Shown here: positions 1-8,764 of the stretch, piece by piece
Numbering within the stretch: the first letter of the stretch is position 1
Layout: the number at the start of each line of letters is the position of its first letter
DNA from: Niveispirillum lacus
GTDB taxonomy: Bacteria > Pseudomonadota > Alphaproteobacteria > Azospirillales > Azospirillaceae
Assembly: GCF_002251795.1 (NCBI RefSeq)
Contig: NZ_NOXU01000022.1
Location: 1 to 64,000, forward strand
Reading direction: 5' to 3'
DNA: 64,000 nucleotides
Notes under the pieces: model-generated
Seen by the model: only the letters and a program-made list of their open reading frames with translations
What the model was told of the DNA's origin: nothing
Database searches by the model: none
Program-made: the position numbers and the translations under genes

Positions 1-218
1 CGGCCAATGCCGGCAAGCTGAAGTCCGGCAACTTCACCATCAACTATACGGTTGCCTATGATGGCTTCTCTGGCGCGCTGACAAGCCAGGCTGTGGTTGA
101 CCGCGCTACCGCGCAGTTCAACAAGAAGTCCGACCTGAAGGTTTCTGTTGCCGCTTCCGATCAGTATATCGCTGGCGACTATGCCGATACCGTCACCGTC
201 ACCATCGCCGCCAAGTAA
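1..218 (+). CDS. Spore-coat-U / DUF4402-like secreted protein, C-terminal part
   Basis: This is the last 71 codons of a gene that enters from the left; the frame is fixed by TAA at 216-218 and runs from base 3. The peptide alternates polar and hydrophobic residues as in beta strands and ends in YADTVTVTIAAK. That closing strand is characteristic of the SCPU/DUF4402 family of secreted, chaperone-usher-like surface proteins. The family assignment rests on the final domain only, since the signal peptide and most of the protein lie outside the window. No usher or chaperone gene is visible on this side, and a strong terminator follows directly. Confidence 0.5.
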   Translation, partial: ANAGKLKSGNFTINYTVAYDGFSGALTSQAVVDRATAQFNKKSDLKVSVAASDQYIAGDYADTVTVTIAAK

Positions 219-271
219 CGCCATTCCCCGGATAGCGGGGTTCACAGTTCCGTCGGGCAGTACAGCCTGCT

Positions 272-306
272 AACCCCGTCCGGGAAACCGGGCGGGGTTT
301 TTTTAT
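272..306 (+). terminator. Rho-independent terminator
   Basis: A GC-rich stem (AACCCCGTCCGG / CCGGGCGGGGTT, with one imperfect pair) around a GAAA tetraloop is followed directly by a run of T. It lies about 55 bases after the stop of the secreted-protein gene and separates that gene from prfA. Confidence 0.85.
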
Positions 307-377
307 TTGGCGGGTGACCGCAGCGCCAGGATCGCCTATATCCACCGCGTCTGGCGTTCATCATATGAGCCTTTGCT

Positions 378-1460
378 TTGTCGGATTTTGAAACGAGATT
401 TGGCGAACCGCTCGCTAAAGTGATGCTGCGGTTTGATGAGTTGCGCGATGGGCTGGCCTCGGGTGCGCTGGCTGGCGACGCTTTTGTCAAAGCCAGCCAG
501 GAATATGCCGAACTGGAGCCGGTCGCCGCGGCCATCACCGAAATGCGTCGGGCCCATGCCGACATGGCCGATCTGGAGGTTATGGCCGCGGGCGAGGATG
601 GGGAGATGGGTGCCCTGGCAGCTGATGAGCTGCTGGAAGCCAGGCGCCGGCTACCGGAGATCGAACGCCGCATCCTCCTTGCTCTGCTGCCCAAGGACGA
701 GGCGGACGAACGTAACGCTATCCTGGAAGTTCGCGCTGGAACAGGTGGGGATGAGGCGGCCCTGTTCGCGGCGGAACTGTTCGAGATGTACAAGCGCTAT
801 GCCACTTCCCAGGGCTGGCGGTTTGAGACCATGGATGTCAGCGAGACTGGCATCGGCGGCTATAAGGAAGCCAGTGCCACCATCACCGGACGCAGCGTGT
901 TCCGCCGCCTGAAATTCGAATCGGGTGTTCACCGGGTACAGCGGGTGCCGGCCACGGAAACCCAGGGGCGCATCCATACGTCCGCTGCCACCGTCGCCGT
1001 TTTGCCAGAAGCCGAAGAGGTGGATATCCACATTGATGAGCGAGACCTGCGCATTGATGTGTTCCGTTCATCGGGGCCAGGCGGACAGTCGGTCAACACT
1101 ACCGACAGCGCTGTTCGCATCACCCACCTGCCCACCGGCATCGTGGTTAGCCAGCAGGACGAGAAGAGCCAACACAAGAACAAGGCCAAGGCACTAAAGG
1201 TGCTGCGTGCCCGGCTTTATGAAGCAGAGCGCCAACGGCTGGCCGATGCCCGTGCCGCGGATCGCAAGAGCCAGGTGGGGTCGGGCGACCGGTCTGAACG
1301 TATCCGTACCTATAATTTTCCCCAAGGGCGCATCACCGACCATCGCATCAATCTGACGCTTTATGGTAAGATCGAAAGGTTCATGGCCGGCGAGATGGAT
1401 GAAGTCATCGACGCGCTGATCGCCCAGGAAGAGGCGGAAAGATTGGCCGAATTGCAATGA
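378..1460 (+). CDS. prfA: Peptide chain release factor 1 (RF-1)
   Basis: RF-1 recognises UAA and UAG in the ribosomal A site and triggers peptidyl-tRNA hydrolysis. The 360-residue length is typical. The stop-codon reading motif PAT lies at residues 191-193 (RF-1 rather than RF-2, which has SPF), and the catalytic GGQ is at 235-237 within [10 protein letters not shown]. The start is TTG at 378: an in-frame TGA at 366-368 rules out anything upstream, and starting at the next Met would remove the conserved first helix. The usual alphaproteobacterial partner prmC, the methylase of the GGQ glutamine, does not follow; a thioredoxin-fold gene does. The start region has only a weak ribosome-binding site. 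Confidence 0.96.
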   Translation: MSDFETRFGEPLAKVMLRFDELRDGLASGALAGDAFVKASQEYAELEPVAAAITEMRRAHADMADLEVMAAGEDGEMGALAADELLEARRRLPEIERRILLALLPKDEADERNAILEVRAGTGGDEAALFAAELFEMYKRYATSQGWRFETMDVSETGIGGYKEASATITGRSVFRRLKFESGVHRVQRVPATETQGRIHTSAATVAVLPEAEEVDIHIDERDLRIDVFRSSGPGGQSVNTTDSAVRITHLPTGIVVSQQDEKSQHKNKAKALKVLRARLYEAERQRLADARAADRKSQVGSGDRSERIRTYNFPQGRITDHRINLTLYGKIERFMAGEMDEVIDALIAQEEAERLAELQ

Positions 1461-1536
1461 TGCGGATGCACCGCGTCGGCGCATAAACTGACTGTCTGTT
1501 GGCGGGCCCCACGATAAGAATGGCGGAGGAAACCCG

Positions 1537-1983
1537 ATGTCCAACCCAGGCAATCCGGCCAATCCCGGCACACCCCCGGATTTCTTTAACCGCTTCCCCA
1601 TGCGGGAGGTGACGAGCGGCGAACTGGACGCCGTCCTGGCGGAGGCCGACGCCCCGCCGCTGACGATCCTATTTCTGTGGGGGCGCGACTGCCCTAATTG
1701 CGACATTGCCAAACACGCCATTCTATCGGCGCCCCCGCGCTTTCTGTGGCCGGAGGTGCGCTGGCTGCACGATAATGTCTATGACGACATGGAAATGGCC
1801 AATCGTTTCAGCCTGCATGGCATTCCCGTGTTTTTCGTGTTCCGTGGCAAAAAGCTGATGGGCAAGGTCACCAGTTGGCCCGGAATTGGCGACTTTGCCA
1901 ATGTCATCGCCGGACAGATCGCTGCATTACCGGGTTACCACCCGCCCCCGACACGGCCAAAACTGACCCTGGTGAAGGGCTGA
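1537..1983 (+). CDS. Thioredoxin-family protein
   Basis: A 148-residue cytoplasmic protein with no signal peptide. A thioredoxin fold is indicated by a CPNC active-site motif after a hydrophobic strand (LTILFLWGRDCPNC) and by the cis-proline element GIPVFFVF further on. The Pro/Asn/Gly-rich first 15 residues look disordered. It is probably a thiol-disulfide reductase or chaperone-like thioredoxin; the substrate is unknown. The ATG at 1537 has a strong ribosome-binding site (GGAGGAAA). It lies 76 bases after prfA on the same strand and may share its transcript. Confidence 0.8.
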   Translation: MSNPGNPANPGTPPDFFNRFPMREVTSGELDAVLAEADAPPLTILFLWGRDCPNCDIAKHAILSAPPRFLWPEVRWLHDNVYDDMEMANRFSLHGIPVFFVFRGKKLMGKVTSWPGIGDFANVIAGQIAALPGYHPPPTRPKLTLVKG

Positions 1984-1989
1984 TGACAG

Positions 1990-2016
1990 ATCCCGGTAGC
2001 CTTGGCTTATCGGGAT
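1990..2016. terminator. Possible bidirectional terminator hairpin
   Basis: ATCCCG and CGGGAT flank a short partly paired interior just after the thioredoxin-family stop codon, between two convergent genes. There is no long T tract on either side, so it may only stabilise 3' ends. Confidence 0.35.
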
Positions 2017-2134
2017 TGAGTTTGGCGGCGACTGACGTGCCATGATCTGTGATGATCACCGCGACATGCCGTGACGCTTTGGGGGAGGCTGGCCCAGCAC
2101 CGGTTTCCCCCTCTGGCCGCCGGGATCGCCGACG

Positions 2135-2935
2135 TCACGAGGAGGCCGATTTCAGTTGCGCGGGCACATCCGCTTCTGTCGGTGCGGCCTGTTCCCGCTC
2201 CGCCGCCAGCCGGCCGAAGACAGGACGGGCTTGCGGGGCAAGCATCCGCTGCCGTTCCCGGACCTTGGCGCGCGCAGCATTGGCATAGATCTGCTTTGAC
2301 GCTTCCACCATATGCACGCCAGCGAATGCGCGGAAGCAGCGATGGCCCACCTCCTCCACCGCTGGCGCGCTGGCCAGAAGGAAACGCAGCCGCGTCGGTG
2401 GCAGGAACAGGGCACAATCCTCCCGTTCCGGTACAAACATGTTGGCCTTCAGGGTGCTGCGTAACTGCCCTGGCGAAAAGGGACTCCCCAGGCCGAAGGG
2501 TGTGCTGTCCGACCGTGCCCAGATGCCGCGGCGGTTGGGAACCACCGTGATCAACCGCCCGCCACCGGCCATGACCCGCCATATCTCCCGCATCAACGGG
2601 CGCAATTCCTCAGTACATTCAAGCCCATGGACCAGCAATATCCGGTCGATTGACATGTCCGGAAACGGTAAGTCCGCCTCATCCGCCAGGGTCACCTGGC
2701 CTGGTCCATCCGAGGGCCAGGCAATCACGCCCTGACTGGCTGGCATAACCGCCATCACCCGCTCTGCCTCCTCCTGAAACATCGTCAGATAAGGTGTGGC
2801 ATAGCCGATACCCAAGACCCGCTGACCCCGCAGGTCGGGCCATAGCTCCCGGATGCGGCGACGGATCAGACGCCGGACGACTTGGCCCGTGCTGCTGCGA
2901 TAGAATTCGCGAAGATCAAGGACATCACTGTACAT
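2135..2935 (-). CDS. SAM-dependent class I methyltransferase
   Basis: A Rossmann-type methyltransferase of 266 residues. The SAM-binding motif I appears as VLGIGYATPYL about 50 residues from the start, followed by LADEADLPFPDMSIDRILLVHGLE (motifs II/III region), typical of the UbiE/Type 11 group. The substrate cannot be read from sequence. The reading frame stays open further upstream, but the extra 38 residues look non-coding, so I place the start at the ATG of MYSDVLDLREFY (2935-2933). In related bacteria such a methyltransferase often sits beside gloB; no gloB is present here. The C-terminal 60 residues are charged and Ala-rich. Confidence 0.8.
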   Translation of the reverse strand: MYSDVLDLREFYRSSTGQVVRRLIRRRIRELWPDLRGQRVLGIGYATPYLTMFQEEAERVMAVMPASQGVIAWPSDGPGQVTLADEADLPFPDMSIDRILLVHGLECTEELRPLMREIWRVMAGGGRLITVVPNRRGIWARSDSTPFGLGSPFSPGQLRSTLKANMFVPEREDCALFLPPTRLRFLLASAPAVEEVGHRCFRAFAGVHMVEASKQIYANAARAKVRERQRMLAPQARPVFGRLAAEREQAAPTEADVPAQLKSASS

Positions 2936-3240
2936 GGACGGCAGGATAACACGGCCATCCCCTGCACGCATGGTAAGAAAAGGCAAAAGAAAAGCCGGCT
3001 GTGCCTGGCACGCCGGCTGTAGATGATCATCCCCGGATCGGCGAGACACGTCCAGGGTTCCATCCCGGTGGGGTGGCGGTTACCCGCGACACCTTACGGC
3101 ACGGCGGACAATACGCGAAAGCCAGTTCATCGCCAGCCGAGAATGCCAGTGTCTTCCGTCATTTGCGGTCCGCGTCACATTTCTGCAACATGGTGCGGCG
3201 CAACGGGCACGGTTAGCGGCGCTGGTTTAATCCAACCACG
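2936..3240. other. Intergenic stretch with no gene seen
   Basis: About 305 bases between the start of the methyltransferase gene and the stop of the zinc-ribbon gene, both on the minus strand. The short open frames here have no ribosome-binding site or recognisable protein pattern. It presumably holds the methyltransferase promoter; I see no clear hairpin or repeat. Confidence 0.5.
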
Positions 3241-4203
3241 TCAATGGGCGGATGGCAATTCCGGTGCGACGTAGCGGAAGCTGATATTCTTGGCCTGTGT
3301 CCCTTCCCGTTCCGGTACACGCGACTCGAATTTTGTCGACTGGTTGGGGAACAGGCGGCGCACCGGCGGCACAATCCGCCATGCGTAAAGCTCCTTGCCA
3401 TCCTCACCCAGGGCCACGGCCTGGATATCGGGCACGTCCCGCTGACGGTCGGACATGTTGGCAATTTCCCCGGTCACGAACAGCATATTGATGCCTTCGA
3501 TGTCCCGGATTTCAACCTTGGTGGTCTTGGCATCACCCGGTTCCGACAGGCCGGTACCAGGCAATTCGGCCAACCCCACCATTTCATACAGGGGGAACGC
3601 GGCGGGCCAAGTCTGGATGATCGGGTCCTTGCCGTAATAGAGGCCGGTACCAATCCCGCCGACCACCAACGCCAATGCCGCCCAGGCCATCATGGCCGCG
3701 CGGCGGGCCTTGGATTGACCAGGAATGGCAGGCAGGTTGCTGCCCTTGGGCACCGGGCGCGGACGGAAGGGCCGCGACAGGCCCATGTCGTCCGCATCAT
3801 TGTCGAAACGCTTACTGTCGAAGACATCATCCCCGCTGGCCGAGCCGACATCACCGAATCCGGCCAGATCGTCAGCCGGTGGATCGTCGAACAGCGTGGC
3901 ACGCGGTTCGTTCAACGGCGCCGGCGGTGGGGGAGGCGGCGGCGGCGGTGATACTGCGTTGCGGGCCGCAGGCCGACCGCTGACGCTGGCACCAGGGCGT
4001 TCGACGCTGGCCAGGGGTGCCCGTGCCGGAGCGGCTTGGCGTTGAACAGCGGCGGCACGGGGGGGCGGCGGCGGTGCCAAGGCCATGCTGGGTTCGGCGA
4101 ACCAGACATGGCCGCATTGGCCGCACTTCACCTTACGGCCCTCACCCAGCAGACGCCCGTCGAGCATGAAGCGTTTCGTACAGGACGGGCAGGACAGGAT
4201 CAT
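3241..4203 (-). CDS. MJ0042-type zinc-ribbon / DUF3426 membrane protein
   Basis: A 320-residue protein. The N-terminus carries a four-cysteine zinc ribbon (CPSC and CGQC about 20 residues apart) of the MJ0042 type. Next comes a long Pro/Ala-rich disordered linker with a proline run, one transmembrane helix (AAMMAWAALALVVGGIGTGL), and a C-terminal DUF3426 beta-rich domain that is probably periplasmic. The start is the ATG of MILSCPSC (4203-4201); the frame is open further upstream but would add an unlike sequence before the zinc ribbon. Function is unknown. In related bacteria this gene lies beside ftsE-ftsX; here it is divergent from ftsX with only 135 bases between. Confidence 0.85.
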   Translation of the reverse strand: MILSCPSCTKRFMLDGRLLGEGRKVKCGQCGHVWFAEPSMALAPPPPPRAAAVQRQAAPARAPLASVERPGASVSGRPAARNAVSPPPPPPPPPAPLNEPRATLFDDPPADDLAGFGDVGSASGDDVFDSKRFDNDADDMGLSRPFRPRPVPKGSNLPAIPGQSKARRAAMMAWAALALVVGGIGTGLYYGKDPIIQTWPAAFPLYEMVGLAELPGTGLSEPGDAKTTKVEIRDIEGINMLFVTGEIANMSDRQRDVPDIQAVALGEDGKELYAWRIVPPVRRLFPNQSTKFESRVPEREGTQAKNISFRYVAPELPSAH

Positions 4204-4338
4204 CGTGAAGGGGCGCCGGGATGCGGGTGGACCGATTGGGCAGCATTGGTGACCAAGACCACGCTGCCGCAATATCTTATAGGCGGGCGCATGGGTTCAG
4301 CGCAAGGATGGGGGTGCTAGGGATGATACCTCCGTCGG

Positions 4339-5319
4339 ATGGGTCAGGTGACTTTACGTGCGCGCTGCCGCATGCCATTCCTGTTTGCCGTCAAGCCGCC
4401 GGTTCGCCGGCCGCGCAGAACCGGATCGGGGATGATGAGGCGCCGCGCCCATTTCGACATACCGCTGAGCCAGGACGCCACGGGCCGTTTCCTGCCCTGG
4501 ATCATCGCTTTGATGGTCTATCTGGCCGCCCTGGCCCTGGCTGTGTCTTTGATCCTTTCTGACCTGGCACGGCGCTGGGACAGCGAACTGTCGGCCGGCA
4601 TGACGGTACAGGTGGCACCCACCGGCACCGCCAATGCCCGTGAACTGGACGAACGTGTCCGCAAAGTCATGGATACATTGTCAGCCAGTGCCTTTGTCGC
4701 TGATGCCCGGCGGCTGTCGGATGGCGATGCGCGAGCGCTGGTGGAACCCTGGCTGGGCGATGGTGCCCTGCTGACGGAACTGCCGCTGCCCGTCCTGATT
4801 GACGTGCGGCTGGCTGACGGGGCTGACATTGCCGGTCTGGCCGAACAACTGACGCGGGCTGCCCCGCATGTGACGGTGGAGGACCCGGCCCGCTGGCTGG
4901 GAGATCTGCGTCGGCTGGCCCGGTCGGTCCAGGTGGTGGCAGTGGCAATCATTGCCTTGATCGGCGGTGCGGGCGTTGTCTCGATCATTTTTGCGGCCTC
5001 TGCCGGATTCGCTGTCCATCGGCAGGAGGTAGAACTGCTGCATGTCATGGGTGCAACCGATGGGTATGTGGCCGGGCAGTTCCAACGCCATATGCTGCGC
5101 CAGTCGCTGCTGGGTGGGGGTGTCGGTTTCCTGCTGGCAGTAGCCACCCTGTTCGGGCTGGAGCAGGCGGGGCGCGGTCTGGGGGCCTCGCTACTGCCCG
5201 ATATGGCCCTGTCGCTGCGAGATTGGGCCTGGTTGCCTGTTGTCCCTGCGGTGGCGGCCTTGCTGGCGGCACTTACGGCCCGCCTGACCGTCATGCGTGC
5301 GCTGGGCCGGTTGCCGTGA
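4339..5319 (+). CDS. ftsX: Cell-division protein FtsX (ABC-type permease subunit)
   Basis: FtsX is the membrane half of the FtsEX complex, which couples ATP hydrolysis to activation of periplasmic cell-wall hydrolases during division. Visible: a first transmembrane helix (WIIALMVYLAALALAVSLIL), a periplasmic domain of about 130 residues, and three more transmembrane helices with the conserved MGATDGYVAGQFQRH segment between the second and third. The start is uncertain: ATG 4339 gives 326 residues, ATG 4432 (MMRRRAHFD) gives about 295 and fits family length better. The ATPase ftsE, normally directly upstream, is absent from this window. The stop overlaps the next gene. Confidence 0.85.
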   Translation: MGQVTLRARCRMPFLFAVKPPVRRPRRTGSGMMRRRAHFDIPLSQDATGRFLPWIIALMVYLAALALAVSLILSDLARRWDSELSAGMTVQVAPTGTANARELDERVRKVMDTLSASAFVADARRLSDGDARALVEPWLGDGALLTELPLPVLIDVRLADGADIAGLAEQLTRAAPHVTVEDPARWLGDLRRLARSVQVVAVAIIALIGGAGVVSIIFAASAGFAVHRQEVELLHVMGATDGYVAGQFQRHMLRQSLLGGGVGFLLAVATLFGLEQAGRGLGASLLPDMALSLRDWAWLPVVPAVAALLAALTARLTVMRALGRLP

Positions 5320-5930
5320 GTTGGCATATCGCTTCCCGGCAGTTGCGGCGCCTGATCCTGCTGGCATCGTTGCTGCTGGCTGTCTGGGCGCTGGGCCTGT
5401 TCCTTTTTGCGGCGTCGTTGCCGCGACAGGCTCCCGATGACGGGATCACCACCGACGGTATTGTTGTGTTGACCGGTGGCAGCGAACGCTTGTCCGTCGG
5501 GTTCGACCTGCTGCGCGCCCGCAAGGGCCGTAAACTCTTCATCAGTGGCGTCTATCGCGGGGTAGAGGTGCGGGAACTGCTGGCCATGTCATCCAAGTCG
5601 GGCAACGATTTGGAATGCTGTGTAAGGCTGGGTTATGACGCTGACGATACCGAAGGCAACGCAGTGGAGACCGCCCGCTGGATAGCGGAAGAGGGGTTTA
5701 CCAGTCTGCGTCTGGTCACCGCCAATTACCACATGCCGCGCAGCCTGGTCGAGTTCCGCCGCGCCCTGCCGGGCATCACCCTGGTGCCGCATCCGGTAAC
5801 GCCGCACAAGGTACGGCTGGATTCCTGGTGGAACTGGCCCGGCACTGCCGAATTGATTATCGGCGAGTATAACAAATATCTGTTGGCGGTGACGCGTGCC
5901 GCCCTGACGGTACCGCATCCCGCCCCGTAA
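5316..5930 (+). CDS. YdcF/SanA-family (DUF218) membrane protein
   Basis: A 204-residue protein with one N-terminal transmembrane helix (LILLASLLLAVWALGLFLF) and a DUF218 domain outside the cytoplasm. The domain's signature IVVLTGGSERLSVGFDLL is followed by the TANYHMPRSLVEFRRALP segment. Relatives (SanA, ElyC, YdcF) affect envelope integrity; the reaction is not established. The start is GTG at 5316, giving a 4-base GTGA overlap with the ftsX stop and implying translational coupling. An in-frame ATG further upstream lies entirely inside ftsX and is not credible. It forms an envelope operon with ftsX and the acyltransferase downstream. Confidence 0.85.
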   Translation: MSWHIASRQLRRLILLASLLLAVWALGLFLFAASLPRQAPDDGITTDGIVVLTGGSERLSVGFDLLRARKGRKLFISGVYRGVEVRELLAMSSKSGNDLECCVRLGYDADDTEGNAVETARWIAEEGFTSLRLVTANYHMPRSLVEFRRALPGITLVPHPVTPHKVRLDSWWNWPGTAELIIGEYNKYLLAVTRAALTVPHPAP

Positions 5931-6011
5931 GCACCAGCCGCCCTGGACAGGGTGGCGCCCTTGCGGTTAAGTGCAGCCCCCCGCAGGCCGACCATCCCGG
6001 ACCAGACGCGC

Positions 6012-6800
6012 ATGACTTTCCTCCGTTCGCTGCTGTTTAATCTCGTCTTTTTCTCCTGGACGGCGGTTTATTGCTTCTTGATTGCCTGGACACTGGTCAT
6101 GCCGCGGCCGGTCATGTTGGCCATGATCCGCTTCTACATGCGCACCCTGACCCTGCTGGAGCGAACGATCATCGGCCTGCGCTATGAGGTGAAGGGCATC
6201 GAGAACCTACCGAAGGAGGGGGCTTATCTGGTGGGGGCCAAACACCAGTCGATGTGGGAGACCATGAAGCTGCATCTCATGTTCCGCGATCCGGCGATCG
6301 TGCTGAAGCATGAGCTGATCTATATCCCGCTCTGGGGATGGTTTGCCTGGAAGGCCCAGATGATCCCGGTCAAGCGGGGCAAGCGCGGGGCCGCTATCGC
6401 CTCGCTGGTCCGGGGGGCCCGCGCCATGAAGGCGATGGGCCGGGAGATTGTGATTTTCCCCCAAGGAACCCGCGTCGCCGTTGGCGAATACAGACCCTAC
6501 AAGGTCGGCATTGCCGTCCTTTATGAAGACCTGGGCGTGCCGCTGGTGCCAATGGCCCTCAATTCCGGCGTCTTCTGGGGGCGCAAGACCTTCATCAAGC
6601 GTCCCGGCCTGATCACCATCGAATTCCTGCCGCCGATCCCGCCGGGCCTGCCCAAAGATGTTGCCCTGTTCGAACTGGAGGCGCGGCTGGAAAGTGCCAG
6701 CAACCGTCTGGCCGTTGCGGTGGGTGGGGAAGCCACACTCAACCCCAGCGCTGCCAGCCCGGCGGCCGCCCCCGTGCCGGAGACAGATTCCGGACTGTAA
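6012..6800 (+). CDS. 1-acyl-sn-glycerol-3-phosphate acyltransferase (PlsC family)
   Basis: Transfers an acyl group to lysophosphatidic acid or a related lysophospholipid at the inner membrane. The protein has 262 residues with a hydrophobic N-terminus and the acyltransferase blocks KHQSMWE (catalytic His; the usual HX4D is HX4E here) and FPQGTR (usual FPEGTR). A variable Ala/Pro-rich tail closes it. The start is the ATG of MTFLRSLLF at 6012; the 20 in-frame codons upstream are not protein-like. It lies 81 bases after ydcF and is probably co-transcribed with ftsX-ydcF. Whether this enzyme is the main PlsC or a paralogue cannot be told from the window. Confidence 0.85.
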   Translation: MTFLRSLLFNLVFFSWTAVYCFLIAWTLVMPRPVMLAMIRFYMRTLTLLERTIIGLRYEVKGIENLPKEGAYLVGAKHQSMWETMKLHLMFRDPAIVLKHELIYIPLWGWFAWKAQMIPVKRGKRGAAIASLVRGARAMKAMGREIVIFPQGTRVAVGEYRPYKVGIAVLYEDLGVPLVPMALNSGVFWGRKTFIKRPGLITIEFLPPIPPGLPKDVALFELEARLESASNRLAVAVGGEATLNPSAASPAAAPVPETDSGL

Positions 6801-6810
6801 ATGCCGGTTA

Positions 6811-7146
6811 TCAGCCGCGGCTTTTGAAGCTGCGGAGTTGGGCATTCAACTGCATGGCCAGATTGCTCATGCGGTTGGTGGCCTCATTGTACCGCGCAGT
6901 CATTTCCGGCGTAAAATTGCCCTTTGCCTCCCCCTCCAGGCAGATCAGGAATTCCTGCGTTTCCACAATGTAGGCCTTAACGGCTTCCTGCGCCCGGTTC
7001 ATCTCTGCTGCGCCAGCAGAAGCCCCGTCGGGCACAGACGGGGCTTCATTGATGGCGCAGCCGGCCAATGCAGGCATAGCCGAAACCGTCAGGGCGGTCA
7101 GCAGCAAGGTGGCAACGGCCACAGCGGTACGGGGCGTGGAAGTCAT
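6811..7146 (-). CDS. Small secreted protein of unknown function
   Basis: Not recognised. The 111-residue product starts with a signal peptide (AVAVATLLLTALTVSAMPALAG) and continues as a mostly helical, Ala/Glu/Asn-rich domain with two cysteines (one at the mature N-terminus, one in FLICLEGEA). The start at 7146 is supported by AGGAG about nine bases upstream; in-frame codons further upstream lack such a site. It is convergent with the acyltransferase, only 10 bases away. It probably acts in the periplasm. Confidence 0.65.
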   Translation of the reverse strand: MTSTPRTAVAVATLLLTALTVSAMPALAGCAINEAPSVPDGASAGAAEMNRAQEAVKAYIVETQEFLICLEGEAKGNFTPEMTARYNEATNRMSNLAMQLNAQLRSFKSRG

Positions 7147-7515
7147 CAGCGGTCTCCTGATTTCCATATCGCATGGCAACATGCTTTTGCTTTTCTCAGT
7201 AAAAAGCTACGCCATTTCCATCACTGAAATCAATCCAAGGAGCCTTTATTTTTGTGCATCGCAACCAACACAAGGTGCGAGCGAAAAAATGTAACAATGC
7301 GATTATTTTTATATTCTATTCATATTGGGATTATCAGGAAATTATCGGTGATTTTAATCAATCGCCCTTTTTGCATCCTGTGACCATTTAATGACATGCC
7401 ATGTCGGATCGAACCCCGCAAAATCGCGCCCCACATCTGTCATCACGACCCCTTTCGCAGTTGCAGCGAAAGGCCTATCTGTGCCGCAGGGGCGATCATG
7501 TGAAACCTGCAGGGA
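7147..7515. other. AT-rich divergent promoter region
   Basis: About 370 bases between two divergent envelope genes. The stretch 7180-7390 is much richer in A and T than the surroundings, with runs such as TATTTTTATATTCTATTC, and fits promoters for both genes. I cannot place exact -35/-10 boxes and see no gene. Confidence 0.5.
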
Positions 7516-7524
7516 ATGAAATTC

Positions 7525-8127
7525 GTGAAGACCAACTATCTGCTGGCGGTCGCCGCCATGTTTTTGACTGCTGCCGGTGCGGCCCGCGCCGCAGAAGGCC
7601 CTTATGTCGCCTCTTCCGTTGGCGCCTATATGGGCACCAACTATGACCAAGGCCTGCTTTGGACGCTGCTGAAGGGTGATGCCGACCGGAAATTCAACGG
7701 CTCCCTGGCGGCCGGTTATCGGTTCGATAATATCCGCGTCGAAGTCGAAGGTGGCTTTGGCCGTCTGGCCGATGTGGATCGCGGTACGTCGGTCGTCACG
7801 CCGGGCGCTGGGTTTCAGGCCAAGGGTGATCTGACTGTGTGGACGGCCCTGGCCGGTGCCTACTACGATGTTCCGGTTACCGAAATCTACCAGCCTTATC
7901 TGGGCGTGGGCGGTGGGCTGGCCGGTCTGGATAACAGCAGCGACCTGCTGGTCATCAATGAAGGCACCCATGGTGCCGCCTTTGCCGAGGCCGGGCTGAA
8001 CATGGTCATCTATGATGGGCTGACAGTCGCTCCCGGATACCGTTATCTGTGGGTCAATTCAAAAGGCGGCGGCGCCCGCAACCTGAGCACCCACATCGTC
8101 AAGCTGACTGCCCGCGCCAGCTTCTGA
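7525..8127 (+). CDS. Outer-membrane beta-barrel protein (OmpA/OmpW-like porin fold)
   Basis: A 200-residue protein with a signal peptide (YLLAVAAMFLTAAGAARA) followed by alternating amphipathic strands, many Gly-Tyr turns and a terminal Phe (TARASF), as in small outer-membrane barrels of the surface-antigen/OmpA-beta type. The start is open. AGGGA at 7511-7515 touches the ATG at 7516 but is nine bases from GTG 7525, so I prefer GTG, giving MKTNYLL. An AT-rich promoter region precedes it. No ligand can be inferred. Confidence 0.75.
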   Translation: MKTNYLLAVAAMFLTAAGAARAAEGPYVASSVGAYMGTNYDQGLLWTLLKGDADRKFNGSLAAGYRFDNIRVEVEGGFGRLADVDRGTSVVTPGAGFQAKGDLTVWTALAGAYYDVPVTEIYQPYLGVGGGLAGLDNSSDLLVINEGTHGAAFAEAGLNMVIYDGLTVAPGYRYLWVNSKGGGARNLSTHIVKLTARASF

Positions 8128-8147
8128 TCCAAAGCAAGTGTCTTTAT

Positions 8148-8176
8148 GCCACCGGTTATCAACGATGACCGGTGGC
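8148..8176. terminator. Hairpin between convergent genes
   Basis: GCCACCGGT and ACCGGTGGC form a perfect 9-base stem around an 11-base loop, 20 bases after the barrel-protein stop and before the end of the convergent SH3 gene. It has no proper T tract, so it is a likely but unproven terminator. Confidence 0.5.
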
Positions 8177-8224
8177 CTTATGGTCGTGCCGCTGCCCTTT
8201 GGCCCGGGTTCCGGTTAGTTGGGG

Positions 8225-8764
8225 TCAGTCTTCGACCTCTTCGCTGGGGTAGATGCCCCAGAAATCGTCTCGCTCCAGCCAGCCATGGTAGCCCTGGATT
8301 TCCACCTCGCACCAGGGCCCCTTGCAGGAGACAAGTCGACCCATCACCCCCGGTTCGGCCTGCGCCACGGCAGCCGCCGATGCGCTGGGCCGTTCGCGGA
8401 TGGTTCGCAACTCGCCGGTGATGACCAGGGCGCGGCGGCCGGACAGCATGGACTGATGCACCCAGCCCTGCGTACCCTCCACATCACGAATGCGCCGCCA
8501 AGTATCGAATTCGGCCGTGATTTCTACCGGCATGCCGGGCCGGACAAACACCCATTCGATCGGATAGGAACGGCCGGGACCGGTACGGACATTCACCTCT
8601 CCGGACCGCAACGACACAAAACGCGGCACCGGTAGGCCGCTGCGCACAATCATGTCGGAGCGTGGATCGGTTTCCTGCGCCCGGGCGGGAGCCAAGGCCG
8701 GGCCGGCGGTCAGCAGACAGCCCAGCACACAGGCCAACAGCGTACGGGTTCCGCCCGCCACCAC
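8225..8764 (-). CDS. Secreted bacterial SH3-domain protein
   Basis: A secreted protein with a signal peptide (TLLACVLGCLLTAGPALAPARA) and two SH3-like modules. The first has the SLRSGEVNVRTGPGRSYPIEW pattern and GWVHQSMLSGRRA; the second ends in GYHGWLERDDFWGIYP. Such domains usually bind peptidoglycan or envelope proteins. The frame is open to 8911, but the signal peptide begins just after tandem GTG codons at 8764 and 8761, so I start there (about 179 residues). A start at 8890 or 8911 would bury the signal peptide. It is convergent with the barrel gene and divergent from the dehydrogenase. Confidence 0.75.
   Translation of the reverse strand: MVAGGTRTLLACVLGCLLTAGPALAPARAQETDPRSDMIVRSGLPVPRFVSLRSGEVNVRTGPGRSYPIEWVFVRPGMPVEITAEFDTWRRIRDVEGTQGWVHQSMLSGRRALVITGELRTIRERPSASAAAVAQAEPGVMGRLVSCKGPWCEVEIQGYHGWLERDDFWGIYPSEEVED

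Noticed and set aside
7147-7515. AT-rich stretch as a mobile-element scar
   Set aside because: No repeats, ends or gene fragments are visible; a divergent promoter region explains it.
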